Position numbers and translations under genes: made by a program. DNA of 64,000 nt from Bifidobacteriaceae bacterium (GTDB taxonomy: Bacteria; Actinomycetota; Actinomycetes; Actinomycetales; WQXJ01): the NCBI GenBank assembly GCA_031267825.1, contig JAIRYJ010000013.1, positions 124,001 through 188,000 of the forward strand. The letters run 5' to 3'. The notes beneath the pieces are model-generated. The model had not been told where the DNA came from, searched no databases, and worked only from the letters and a program-made list of their open reading frames with translations. Every line of letters begins with the position of its first letter. Within the stretch, counting starts at the first letter, position 1. Below are positions 52,195-61,093 of the stretch, piece after piece.

Positions 52195-53112
52195 TCAGCC
52201 CTTGACCGCACCGGCCACCAGGCCAGAGGTCATGCGGCCCTGAACCAGCATAAAGAACACGATCACCGGCACCGCCACCAAGGTCGAGGCGGCCATCACC
52301 TGACCCCAGTCAATCTCATGTTGGGATGACTGTTGGATAAAGCCACGCAACCATAAAGGCAGGGTCTTGGACTGGCCCTGCAACAGGACCAAGGCGATGG
52401 TGAACTCGTTCCAAGCTTGTAGGAAGGCGTACACGCCGGACGCCACCAGGCCAGGCGCCAGCAACGGGAACGTGATCCGGAAGAACGCTTTGGTGCGTGA
52501 CAGGCCGTCAACCATGGCGGCCTCCTCCAGATCGGCTGGGATACCCGCCACAAAGCCACGCAACATCCAGACGGTGAACGGCACCACGGCGGCAATGTAG
52601 ATCAGGGAGACTCCAAGCACTTTGTTGAGTAGTCCCATGTCACGGATCATTGAATACTGCGCTAAGAACAACCCTTCAGCTGGCAGCATCTGAATGAACA
52701 ACACCGCCAGGACAAACGATTTGCGGCCTTTGAAGTGGTAACGCGAGATCGCTAGAGCGGCCAAGAAAGCGAACAGTAAGGTGGCTGCCACCGTAATCAG
52801 GGTGATCACCAGGCTGAGCCGCAAGGCCGCCATGAAGTTACCTTGCGACAGGACCAGTTTGAAGTTGGTCAGGCTCCCGCCGAACGGCAAGAAAGTTGGT
52901 GTCGAGGCGCTCAGCTTAGTGTTCGGCAGAAAAGCCGAATTGACCATCCAGTAGACCGGGAAAACCCAGATCACAGCTACAGCCAAGGCCAGCAGTGAGG
53001 CCGCCAACCGGCCCAGCGTCCGCCCGGACGCGCGGCGCCTGGCCGGGCGATGGCCTGCCAGCGAATCATCGCCACCACGGCGGTTGGCTGCCCGCTCTTT
53101 GGCCGCTGCCAT
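52195..53112 (-). CDS. Sugar ABC transporter permease 2 (MalG type)
   Basis: Inner-membrane permease, 305 residues, six helices. The EAA loop reads EEAAMVDGLSRTKAFFRITFPLL. The ATG at 53112 overlaps the stop of the upstream permease (TGATG), which fixes the start against a longer frame. Partner of the next permease; no ATPase gene is in the operon. Confidence 0.9.
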   Translation of the reverse strand: MAAAKERAANRRGGDDSLAGHRPARRRASGRTLGRLAASLLALAVAVIWVFPVYWMVNSAFLPNTKLSASTPTFLPFGGSLTNFKLVLSQGNFMAALRLSLVITLITVAATLLFAFLAALAISRYHFKGRKSFVLAVLFIQMLPAEGLFLAQYSMIRDMGLLNKVLGVSLIYIAAVVPFTVWMLRGFVAGIPADLEEAAMVDGLSRTKAFFRITFPLLAPGLVASGVYAFLQAWNEFTIALVLLQGQSKTLPLWLRGFIQQSSQHEIDWGQVMAASTLVAVPVIVFFMLVQGRMTSGLVAGAVKG

Positions 53113-54167
53113 CAGATGGCCTCCTCTTTCATCAGCGAACGAACATAAGGCCAAGCCGCGACCAACGTAATGAGCAGCACAAAGACTGACATCGCGGCCG
53201 CCATCCCAAAGTGGTTAGCGCCAACCCCTTCACGGTAAATGTAAGTTCCAAGCAGATCAGTTTGCGAAGCGAAAGAACCCCGGTCCTGGAGCATCCTGAT
53301 CTGGGTGAACACCCTCAAATCCCAGATGATCTGCAACAACAACACAATCATCAGGACCGGCCGGACAATCGGCAAGACAATCCGCCAGAACCGTTGCCAC
53401 CAGTTGGCGCCATCAATTTGGGCCGCTTCCAGTACTTCACCTGATACTTGAGTCAGGCCAGCGTAAAGCGAAAAAGCCACAAACGGCACCGACATCCAAA
53501 CCACAATGATTGTCGCCACCGCGTAAAAAGACAGCGGGTTCTCCAACCAGTTGTGGTGGTAGTAGCTGTCAGCGCCAAGGCGCACAGCCAACCAGTTGAT
53601 GGTGCCGTGGTTCCAATCGAACAACCAGTTCCAAACAGTCATAACAGCGACCACTGGCATGGCCCAAGCCAGCAGCAAAGCGACCTGAAGGATCAGACGC
53701 ACAGCTTTCGGTAAAGCCATCATCAAACTGGCCAATCCAGTGCCAACAGCAACTGTCAAGAAGGCGTTGACCAGGCAGAACACGACAGACCGAACCACCA
53801 CCATCCAAGTTGAGGAGTTCGTCACAATCGCTATGTAATTGTCCAGCCCAGCGAACTCAGCCGGCTGGCCAAACTGTTGACTCAACCCAAACTCTTTGAA
53901 CGATGTCACAAACTGCCAACCAACTGGGTAGGCCAACGCCAACAGCAGTATCGCCACCGCCGGAGTGATCAAAAAGTATGGTGTCCAGCGCCAGCGCCGG
54001 CGCTTGACCGGCCGAGGTTTGACTTGACCTGACCCAACTGAACCCGGACCTTTGAACGTAGGCCCTGGGGCGGCATCGGGCAGGGAGGAAATGACTACCA
54101 CGCTGGCCTCACCGCCCTGTTCGGACGGCCAGGTGGGGGGCGCGGGATCTGGTGTTTTAGTTGCCAT
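53112..54167 (-). CDS. Sugar ABC transporter permease 1 (MalF type)
   Basis: Permease of about 351 residues with the EAA loop EAAQIDGANWWQRFWRIVLP and a long cytoplasmic N-terminal tail of some 70 residues (Pro/Ser/Glu-rich, ending in RPVKRRRWRW). The tail includes SLPDAAPGP, encoded by a CGATGCCG motif copy. ATG 54167 with GGATAAGAAAG upstream is preferred; an upstream in-frame start exists at 54218. Confidence 0.9.
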   Translation of the reverse strand: MATKTPDPAPPTWPSEQGGEASVVVISSLPDAAPGPTFKGPGSVGSGQVKPRPVKRRRWRWTPYFLITPAVAILLLALAYPVGWQFVTSFKEFGLSQQFGQPAEFAGLDNYIAIVTNSSTWMVVVRSVVFCLVNAFLTVAVGTGLASLMMALPKAVRLILQVALLLAWAMPVVAVMTVWNWLFDWNHGTINWLAVRLGADSYYHHNWLENPLSFYAVATIIVVWMSVPFVAFSLYAGLTQVSGEVLEAAQIDGANWWQRFWRIVLPIVRPVLMIVLLLQIIWDLRVFTQIRMLQDRGSFASQTDLLGTYIYREGVGANHFGMAAAMSVFVLLITLVAAWPYVRSLMKEEAI

Positions 54168-54195
54168 CTTTCTTATCCGTTGTCTGCCCAAGACT

Positions 54196-54238
54196 GATGG
54201 GTCCAAGCCCAGGCTCACCTACCGGGCCTGGACCCATC
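54196..54238 (-). promoter_or_regulatory. Intra-operon stem-loop after the binding-protein gene
   Basis: GATGGGTCCA and TGGACCCATC form a 10-bp stem between the binding-protein gene and the permease gene. Such stem-loops usually protect the abundant upstream mRNA or attenuate the permease part. Confidence 0.55.
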
Positions 54239-54251
54239 GGGGCGGAACGGT

Positions 54252-55637
54252 TTAACCGTTCAGCAGCGGGCCAATCTTGTCGTCATATTCCTTAGCCAAA
54301 GCCGCGATGTCGCCGCCTTGAGCCACCTTGCCGAAGAACTCTTCGAGCAGGCCGGAGCCTTCAACCGCGGCCCAGCCAGGAGCGGCTGGTGTCAGTTTCG
54401 AGTTCAGAGCTGAATCGATCAGAGCCTTAGCGAACTGGTCATCACCCAACGCCGAAACATAGTCACTGTTGGCTGGGCCTAGGCCAGCACCACCCAGTTT
54501 TTGCTGATATTCGGCTGAGAAGATGATCTTCATCAGCGACTTGGCTTGGTCAACTTTTTGCGAAGCGGCGGAGATACCAATGTTGGAGCCACCAGCGAAA
54601 ACTGGTGCCGGTTTGCCATCATTGCCGGGCAGCGGGAAGACACCAAACTTGTCCGAGTTCCATTCGCGGATGATCACACCGTTGTCGTTGCGGGTCGGCT
54701 GGCCGGAATCATCAAGCACCGGATCACCGATTGACCAGTGCGCCCAACCTGGCGCCATGATTGTGGCGGCACTGAGCGTGGTGTTAGTGACTGACGAGCC
54801 CTCTTCGGCTGCCTCATCCGAATCGTTGATATAGAGCCATGGGCTCTGATCCTTGGCGTCGGCCGGGGCCTTTGAGGCTGTCGCCTGGATGGTTTGGAGT
54901 TGCCCCAGACCCTTGATCGTGTTCGGGTCAGACAAAGTGGAAACCCACTTGCCGCCTTCTTGTTTGGCTAGTTCGCCACCGTTAGCGAAGACCCAGGAAA
55001 TACCGTTGCGCCAGTCAGCGCCACCGATAAAGAAACCAGAGAAATCTTTGATCGACCGCGGGTTGGTTTGGGTGATCTTGGTGACCGCGGCGTTGAACTC
55101 ATCAAGTGTCTTGGGAGTTTCAACACCGGCTTCTTTCCACACGTCAACCCGGTAGAACATGTACCGTGAGCCGAAGTAGTACGGCAGGGTGTAGTTCTTG
55201 CCGTTAACTTGGCCGACTTCAACAAAGGATTGCAGCAGTTTGGCGCCGCCAAGTTCTTGATACATGTCGCTGATGTCAAGGAACGCGCCAACGTTGGTGA
55301 AGGTGGGCGATTGTGTGTTGCCGACTTCAACCACGTCTGGAGTGTTCTTCGAGTCAGGCAAGGCGGTGGTTAGTTTGGCGACTAGATCACCCCAGTCGAT
55401 CGTTTCGATGGTCAGTGTCCAGCCTGAGTTCTGGGCTTCGAAGGTGTCCTTCAGATAGGCCCGCAGTTCGTCGTTGGTGTCGCCGCCAGCTAGCCACAAG
55501 GTCAGGTTCTGGTCCGTCTGGCTTGGCGGAGTTGATGTCTTGTCCCCAGAGGTGGGATTACCGGAACCGCAGCCGGCCGCTCCGAGCGCCAAGGCTAGTG
55601 CGGTTGTTACGGCCGCTAGCCCAGTCAGTTTCTTCAC
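54252..55637 (-). CDS. Sugar ABC transporter substrate-binding lipoprotein
   Basis: SBP_bac_1-type lipoprotein of 461 residues; signal ends in LGAAGC (Cys23). The pattern LTLWLAGGDTNDELRAYLKDTFEAQN and PDVVEVGNTQSPTF is typical for oligosaccharide binders such as those for chitobiose or GlcNAc in Actinobacteria. Context (ROK regulator, NagB) supports an amino-sugar ligand; the exact sugar cannot be read from sequence. The start is GTG 55637 with AAAGGA 8 nt upstream. Confidence 0.88.
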   Translation of the reverse strand: MKKLTGLAAVTTALALALGAAGCGSGNPTSGDKTSTPPSQTDQNLTLWLAGGDTNDELRAYLKDTFEAQNSGWTLTIETIDWGDLVAKLTTALPDSKNTPDVVEVGNTQSPTFTNVGAFLDISDMYQELGGAKLLQSFVEVGQVNGKNYTLPYYFGSRYMFYRVDVWKEAGVETPKTLDEFNAAVTKITQTNPRSIKDFSGFFIGGADWRNGISWVFANGGELAKQEGGKWVSTLSDPNTIKGLGQLQTIQATASKAPADAKDQSPWLYINDSDEAAEEGSSVTNTTLSAATIMAPGWAHWSIGDPVLDDSGQPTRNDNGVIIREWNSDKFGVFPLPGNDGKPAPVFAGGSNIGISAASQKVDQAKSLMKIIFSAEYQQKLGGAGLGPANSDYVSALGDDQFAKALIDSALNSKLTPAAPGWAAVEGSGLLEEFFGKVAQGGDIAALAKEYDDKIGPLLNG

Positions 55638-55705
55638 TTCAGTGGTCCTTTCTTGAGTTGCGCGGTCCTGCCACGGACTGCTTCGGTGGCTTGGCTTGGG
55701 TCTAA

Positions 55706-56863
55706 CTAGGTGACGCCTAGTTGGTTGGCCAGCACTAGGGAACCAGCCCCTAGTAGGGCCGCGTCAGCGCCAAGCTGGCTGACACGGACGTTCAGATCGG
55801 CCATGATTTGCGGTAGGAGCCGCTCTTCAAGGCCTTGGCGGATGGCCGCCAGTACGTCTGGTGTGGCTAGTCCTCTAGGGTCGGCGAACACCAGGTCAGA
55901 TAGGTTGAATGCGGAAACGATTGGGGCCAGCACGGCGGCGGTGGCGGTTCCAACGCGTTTGAGTACGGTCTTGTCCGTCATGCCCGATGCCGTCCCGTTG
56001 GCTTTTCGCAGCACCTCACGGTTTAGCACGGTTTCGAGGCAGCCTCGCCGACCGCACGAACAAGGGTCACCCCCAACCATGGCTGGTATGTGGCCGATCT
56101 CCCCGGCCGCGTTGGATGGCCCGAGCAGCATGAAGCCGTCCAGCAGGATGCCAGCTCCAAGGCCGTCTGTTAGTGAAACTTCCATCAGGCCTTCAGCACT
56201 GGCGCCGGCGTAGGTGAATTCGGCTAGGGCCCGTAGGTTGGCGTCATTGGCGGCGGCCACTGGCTGGCCCAGGCTGGCGGCCAGGCCGGCCGCTAGTGGC
56301 AGGTTGTTCCACTGGTAGTCCTTGGCGTAAACCACTTGGCCGTCGGGTGTTAGGACGCCGGGTGAAGCTACGCCCAGGCCGAGTGGTTTGGCTGGCCCGG
56401 TTTGGGCTAGTAGCTGTTCGGCGGTTCGCTGCGCGATCCGCAGCATCGCTTGGCCGGTGGCACCGTTGGTGGGTTGTTCGGCGCGGGCAACGACCGTTCC
56501 GCGCAGGGTGATGACCGCGCCGCGGGCGGTCGCTGTGTCGCTCAGGTCTAGTACGGCCATGACGTGGCCGTCGGAGTCGATGTCTACTAGGGTGCCTGGT
56601 TTACCGACCCGGGCTTCTGTTTTGCTGCCGGTTTCTTGGACTAATGCCTGGCCCGCTAGTTCGGTGATCAGGTCAGATACTGTTACGCGGGTCAATCCGG
56701 TGGTGCGGGCTAGGTCAGCTCGTGACAGTGGGCCACGGTGAAATAGGGAACTGAGGACTAGTGACCGGTTGTGTGTTCGGGCATCTCCTGGAACGGCCTT
56801 AGCCGTTGGTCTGAGAAGGGGTCCTGTTAGCCGCCCGCCACGCTGGGCTCCGTCGCCGCTCAT
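55706..56863 (-). CDS. ROK-family transcriptional repressor
   Basis: A 385-residue regulator with an N-terminal winged helix (RGPLSRADLARTTGLTRVTV) and a ROK sugar-binding domain containing the zinc motif CSCGRRGCLE. It is first in the operon with the sugar importer and nagB, so it most likely represses them until an amino sugar or its phosphate binds. An inverted repeat lies 5 nt upstream of the start codon. Confidence 0.9.
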   Translation of the reverse strand: MSGDGAQRGGRLTGPLLRPTAKAVPGDARTHNRSLVLSSLFHRGPLSRADLARTTGLTRVTVSDLITELAGQALVQETGSKTEARVGKPGTLVDIDSDGHVMAVLDLSDTATARGAVITLRGTVVARAEQPTNGATGQAMLRIAQRTAEQLLAQTGPAKPLGLGVASPGVLTPDGQVVYAKDYQWNNLPLAAGLAASLGQPVAAANDANLRALAEFTYAGASAEGLMEVSLTDGLGAGILLDGFMLLGPSNAAGEIGHIPAMVGGDPCSCGRRGCLETVLNREVLRKANGTASGMTDKTVLKRVGTATAAVLAPIVSAFNLSDLVFADPRGLATPDVLAAIRQGLEERLLPQIMADLNVRVSQLGADAALLGAGSLVLANQLGVT

Positions 56864-56867
56864 ATTG

Positions 56868-56888
56868 TTAGTAAAGCTTCCTTACAAA
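56868..56888 (-). promoter_or_regulatory. Candidate ROK operator
   Basis: On the minus strand TTTGTAA, 7 bp, TTACTAA form an imperfect inverted repeat ending 4 nt before the repressor ATG. The position fits autorepression of the operon by the ROK protein. Confidence 0.45.
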
Positions 56889-57169
56889 CTAGAGTCAAGC
56901 CAGAGCGGGCCCGCGACGCCATCTGTTGCCAAACCGTTACATTCGCTGACGTGGGCCCGTGCCAAATGTCGCGCCAGGCGTCAGGCTGAGTACCGTACCG
57001 ACGGGCAACCGCTCCATCCGCTCGCACAACGATGCGCCGCCCGCTCGCCGGGCGTACCCCAACCGCCCGGTCATTTGTCCTCACCGCCATACCGGGCCAC
57101 CTTAGGTAGCCGTCCGGCCCAGCGCCCGGCGGGCCGGGTTTGTCTCACCAGCGACCCGGCCATCACCAA

Positions 57170-57244
57170 TTACCTTGACGTCAAGATATCTGACACTTAA
57201 TTCCTCCGGGGAATTAGTTTGCGGTTGTCTTGACGTCAAGGTAA
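57170..57244. repeat. Nested palindromic element containing family A
   Basis: Perfect 17-bp arms TTACCTTGACGTCAAGA and TCTTGACGTCAAGGTAA bracket a family A palindrome (57195-57219, ATTCC-TCCGG-GGAAT core). Each arm contains the self-complementary TTGACGTCAA. It lies in the 444-nt gap between the ROK and RpiR genes, where otherwise only the ROK operator is recognised. Confidence 0.88.
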
Positions 57245-57307
57245 GTGCGAAAGTGGGTTAGGTAACTCCTCCCACACCTGCCGCCGGAAGGCGGCCCGGC
57301 CGGGGAT

Positions 57308-58216
57308 TTAGCGGATCGGCATCCGCTGAATGGCGGCGTAGGTGTCACGCAAAGCGGCCATCGAACGCTCATAATCGGATTGAGCCACGCCAATAAACAA
57401 GCAATCCACCACCAACAATTGAGCGATCCGGCTACCCAGCGCCCCAGAACGGAAAGCCGTCTCGCGGGCCGCCGTCACCAATGTGATGTCGGCCCGGCGG
57501 GCTAGCTCCGAGGCGCCATGATTGGTCAAAGCGATGGTCACCGCCCCGCGCGCCTTAGCCACCTCCAAGAAAGCGACTGTGCCAGAAGTGGCGCCACTGT
57601 GCGAAACGCCAATCGCGGCGCAACCAGGCCCTAGCGTCGCCGCAGCCGTTAGGGCACCATCGGCTTCCGCCCAGGCCAAGGCGGGCCGCCCTACCCGGAC
57701 CAGCTTTTGCTGCAAGTCCCGCCCAACAATCGAGCTGGCTCCAACGCCAAAGACGTCAACCCGGCCCGCCTGGCTGACCGCCGCCACGGCCGCCTCAAGG
57801 CGGCCAATATCCAGCACCAGGACAGTGTCAGCGATCGACTGGGTCTCCGAATAGGAAACCTTGCGGACAATCTCCGCCAGCGAATCATCCCTATCGATGT
57901 CTCCCGCGGCGAAAGTCTCACCCGCGGCGTAACGCTCCCGGGCGGCATCGTGCGCTATTTCGATACGTAAGTCGGAGTAATGCTCAAAGCCCATCGCCTG
58001 GCTGAAGCGGATAACTGACGTAGTTGACGTTTCGGCCCGTCGGCCCAGTTCGGCTATCGGCAGGTGAACCGCGGCCTCTGGATCGCGCAACACCAAGTGG
58101 GCGACGCGCTGTTCGGACGGCCTGAGTTCGGGAATCGCGCCGCGGATCCGGGCCAGGATCGCGCGGCCGTTGGAACCGGTGGGAGCTTCAGGGGCCACGG
58201 CCAAACAATACTTCAC
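57308..58216 (-). CDS. RpiR/MurR-family transcriptional regulator
   Basis: About 302 residues: an N-terminal HTH_6 domain (LRPSEQRVAHLVLRDPEAAV, RAETSTTSVIRFSQAMGF) and a C-terminal SIS sugar-phosphate domain (VDVFGVGASSIVGRDLQQKL, IGVSHSGATSGTV). It diverges from an importer-murQ-anmK cluster, so MurNAc-6-phosphate is a reasonable inducer, as for MurR. The start is uncertain; GTG 58216 avoids overlap with the divergent promoter. Confidence 0.87.
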   Translation of the reverse strand: MKYCLAVAPEAPTGSNGRAILARIRGAIPELRPSEQRVAHLVLRDPEAAVHLPIAELGRRAETSTTSVIRFSQAMGFEHYSDLRIEIAHDAARERYAAGETFAAGDIDRDDSLAEIVRKVSYSETQSIADTVLVLDIGRLEAAVAAVSQAGRVDVFGVGASSIVGRDLQQKLVRVGRPALAWAEADGALTAAATLGPGCAAIGVSHSGATSGTVAFLEVAKARGAVTIALTNHGASELARRADITLVTAARETAFRSGALGSRIAQLLVVDCLFIGVAQSDYERSMAALRDTYAAIQRMPIR

Positions 58217-58322
58217 GGCGCCGCCCGGAGTTCGCCCTGCTAGCTGACCCAGCTCCAACCAGGCCGGATGGACCCAAGGCGGGCCACGCCACGAAGTGTT
58301 ACCAGATCGCAATGGAATAATG

Positions 58323-58351
58323 TTGCACAATCGCCCGACATTACGTATCTT
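58323..58351 (+). promoter_or_regulatory. Promoter of the importer-murQ-anmK cluster
   Basis: TTGCAC, a 17-bp spacer and TATCTT, giving a leader of about 58 nt before the binding-protein gene. Nearby TGTTGCACAAT and TTTGTTACAC could be regulator half-sites. Confidence 0.55.
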
Positions 58352-58415
58352 TGTTACACTACCCGGCAGATGCGCCGCCTCAGCGGCCGCATTCCCTACT
58401 CAATGTGGAGGAAAA

Positions 58416-59978
58416 ATGCTCATTCGTACACACAAGAAGCACCTGCCCGCCGCCGTGGCGGCCATCGGTGCACTGGCTGTCCTGGCGGGCTGCTCCGGCA
58501 CTCCCTCGTCCACCAACTCATCAACCCCGCCGCCTGGCACCAGCTCTGGCGGCAACCTGGTCATAGGTGTGACCAGCGATGTCGACACGCTCTTCCCTTG
58601 GAAAGCGACCCAATTCAATACCGTCAACGTAATGCAGGTGCTTTACGGCACACTGACAGAGTATGACCAGGACCTCAACGTGGTCCCTGGCATCGCCGAA
58701 ACGTGGGACGTCTCAGATGACCGGCTCAGTCTGACATTCCACCTGCGCAGCGGCGTCAAGTTCGCTGACGGGTCGGACTGCGACTCAGCCGACGTCAAGT
58801 CGTCACTCGACAAGATCCGCGATGAGGCGACCGCCGCCGTGGCCCGTTCACAGCTCAGCTCCATCGAGTCAGTTGAAGCGCCTGATGCCGCCACCATAGT
58901 CCTCGCCTTGACCAGCCCAGACGCCGGCCTGCTTTCCAGCCTGGCCAGCATCAACACAGCCATCTTGTCGAGCGATGACACAGAGGAAGTCTTGAACGAG
59001 ACCCCCAACGGCACCGGCCCGTTCCAGCTCAAAGAACGTAAGCCCAGCCAGTCGCTCACCCTGGCCCGGAACGACAACTATTGGGGCGACAAAGCCAAAC
59101 TCGACACCGTTGAGTTCCGCATCATCCCAGATGAGACTTCAATCGTCACGGCCATGCAGTCCGGCAACGTCCAAATGTCCGTCTTTGATGACCCGCTAGT
59201 CGCCCAGAGCGCCGCCACCAGCGCCAACGCCACCATCCAAGAACAAACCCAGTTGGCTTACCACGTGCTACAACTCAACGCCACCAAAGGTGACCTGACA
59301 GATATCAACGTTCGGCTGGCCATCCAGTGCGCCATTGACCGCCAGCAAGTCCTTGACTCGGCGGCCCTCGGTGAAGGCCAAGTGACTGGCCCAGTCACCT
59401 CACCGGCTTTCCGGTCAGACCCGGCCGCCCGGCCCTGCCCTGAGCGTGACCTTGACAAGGCCGCTGAATACTTAGGCAAGGCCGGTAAAGCTGACGGCCT
59501 GACACTCAAGGTGATGGTTTCCTCCGGCGAGTACGCCACCTCAGTCAATGAGGCCCAGTCAATCCAAGCCCAACTGGCCGAAGCCAAGATCACAGTCGAA
59601 CTTGAAGTCCTGGAATCAGGCGCCTACGTTGACCGCTGGCTGGCGGCCGACTTTGACGCCGCGGTGGCCCTCAACGGCGGTCGCCCAGATCCTGACCAGG
59701 CCTATTCGCGCTACTTCACCTCAACTGGCAACCTCAATGCGGTGGCCGGCTATTCGTCACCAGAACTTGATGACCTGTTCGCCAAAGGCAAGTCATCTGA
59801 CAATGACGCCGAACGCAAGCAGATCTACAACCAGATCTCGAACATCCTGGAAGATAACGCCGTCTGGGTTTGGCTGTTCACTTCCTTCACCTACACTGCG
59901 ACTACATCAAACGTCCAGGGGTACATCCCAATGGCGAACGATTCGATGCAGTATCTCCGGACAACTTCAATCAACTAA
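58416..59978 (+). CDS. Peptide-type ABC transporter substrate-binding lipoprotein
   Basis: SBP_bac_5 family, 520 residues, lipidated Cys26 in VLAGC. Core motifs: LVIGVTSDVDTLFPWKAT, TFHLRSGVKFADGSDC and INVRLAIQCAIDRQQV. ATG 58416 follows GGAGG; a longer frame upstream crosses the promoter and is rejected. Position ahead of murQ and anmK suggests that the ligand is a muropeptide or anhydro-MurNAc compound, which is inference. Confidence 0.9.
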   Translation: MLIRTHKKHLPAAVAAIGALAVLAGCSGTPSSTNSSTPPPGTSSGGNLVIGVTSDVDTLFPWKATQFNTVNVMQVLYGTLTEYDQDLNVVPGIAETWDVSDDRLSLTFHLRSGVKFADGSDCDSADVKSSLDKIRDEATAAVARSQLSSIESVEAPDAATIVLALTSPDAGLLSSLASINTAILSSDDTEEVLNETPNGTGPFQLKERKPSQSLTLARNDNYWGDKAKLDTVEFRIIPDETSIVTAMQSGNVQMSVFDDPLVAQSAATSANATIQEQTQLAYHVLQLNATKGDLTDINVRLAIQCAIDRQQVLDSAALGEGQVTGPVTSPAFRSDPAARPCPERDLDKAAEYLGKAGKADGLTLKVMVSSGEYATSVNEAQSIQAQLAEAKITVELEVLESGAYVDRWLAADFDAAVALNGGRPDPDQAYSRYFTSTGNLNAVAGYSSPELDDLFAKGKSSDNDAERKQIYNQISNILEDNAVWVWLFTSFTYTATTSNVQGYIPMANDSMQYLRTTSIN

Positions 59979-59990
59979 CTAGTCACGCGT

Positions 59991-60031
59991 CAGCGGTAAC
60001 GTGAAGGTGATGCTCCTTCACGTTGCCGCTG
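59991..60031 (+). promoter_or_regulatory. Intra-operon stem-loop after the binding-protein gene
   Basis: A 17-bp stem (CAGCGGTAACGTGAAGG with CCTTCACGTTGCCGCTG, one wobble) and a 7-nt loop, 13 nt after the stop codon and 90 nt before the permease. It probably sets a higher level of binding protein than of permease. Confidence 0.65.
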
Positions 60032-60121
60032 GCCGTACCAGGCCATTGATCTGGCCGGGGGAGCCCGCCGTCCAAAGGGCTCATCGACGGCCCGCCAACA
60101 CCACTAGGAAACCCATCAAAA

Positions 60122-61093
60122 ATGCTGACCCGGATCGTTCATTCTTCGATCACGCGACGCCTGGTAACAGCCCTAGGCACTTTGTTTGGTGTGGCCGTTC
60201 TGGTCTTCATCATGCTGCGGGCGATCCCAGGAGACCAGGTAACCGCTCAGTTCGGAATCGAATCAGGTGCTTTGACGCCGGCCCAACGGGCCGCTTTAGA
60301 GTCTTATTATGGGCTGGATCAGCCGCTCTTAGTTCAGTTCTTTAGCTGGCTGGGCAACCTGTTTACCGGCAACTTGGGGTTTTCTGCCCGGGCGCACCTG
60401 TCAGTCGCCGAATTAACCGCCCAGTCTCTGCCAGTCACTGTTGAACTAGCCGTCATCACGATTGTCTTGTCCTTGGTGCTGGGTGTCCCGTTGGGTATGC
60501 TGTCCGCCTCTAAACCGAACTCCGCCAGAGATGGTCTTGGCCAGGTTGTGGCTTTGGCGGGCTTGTCCATCCCAGCTTTCCTGCTGGGTTCATCGGTTAT
60601 GGCTTGGGTTGCCACCTTCTGGGGCCAAAACCCCAACGGCCAAGCTTTCGCCCGCTTGACCGACAACCCGATGCTCAACTTGCAGCAAATGATCCTGCCG
60701 GCCGGCGTCCTGGCCTTTGGGATCGCCGCGCCCATCATGCGCACCACCCGCACAGCGGTACTCGACATCCGGGCGAAGGATTTCATCCGCACCGCCCGGG
60801 CCAAGGGTGTGCCCAAGGCCCGCATCCAAATGCGTCACATTTTGACTAACGCCTTGGTCCCAATCACCACTATGACCGGCCTACAGTTCGGCTATCTGTT
60901 AGGTGGGGCGATAGTTATTGAACAGATCTTCTCTTTGCCTGGGATTGGCCGTCAGGTGCTGGTCGGCATTGAGCAGAAAGAGTACGCCGTGGTCCAGTCG
61001 ACCATTTTGATCATCGCGGTCTGTTTTGTGCTGGTGAACCTGCTGACGGACATGCTTTACCGTGTGATTGACCCCAGGGTGCGAGCCCTATGA
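60122..61093 (+). CDS. Peptide-type ABC permease (DppB type)
   Basis: A 323-residue permease with six helices, AIPGDQVTAQFG near the N-terminus, EAA loop ARAKGVPKARIQMRHILTNAL and a family C-terminus ending VIDPRVRAL. It overlaps the next permease (ATGA). Confidence 0.92.
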   Translation: MLTRIVHSSITRRLVTALGTLFGVAVLVFIMLRAIPGDQVTAQFGIESGALTPAQRAALESYYGLDQPLLVQFFSWLGNLFTGNLGFSARAHLSVAELTAQSLPVTVELAVITIVLSLVLGVPLGMLSASKPNSARDGLGQVVALAGLSIPAFLLGSSVMAWVATFWGQNPNGQAFARLTDNPMLNLQQMILPAGVLAFGIAAPIMRTTRTAVLDIRAKDFIRTARAKGVPKARIQMRHILTNALVPITTMTGLQFGYLLGGAIVIEQIFSLPGIGRQVLVGIEQKEYAVVQSTILIIAVCFVLVNLLTDMLYRVIDPRVRAL

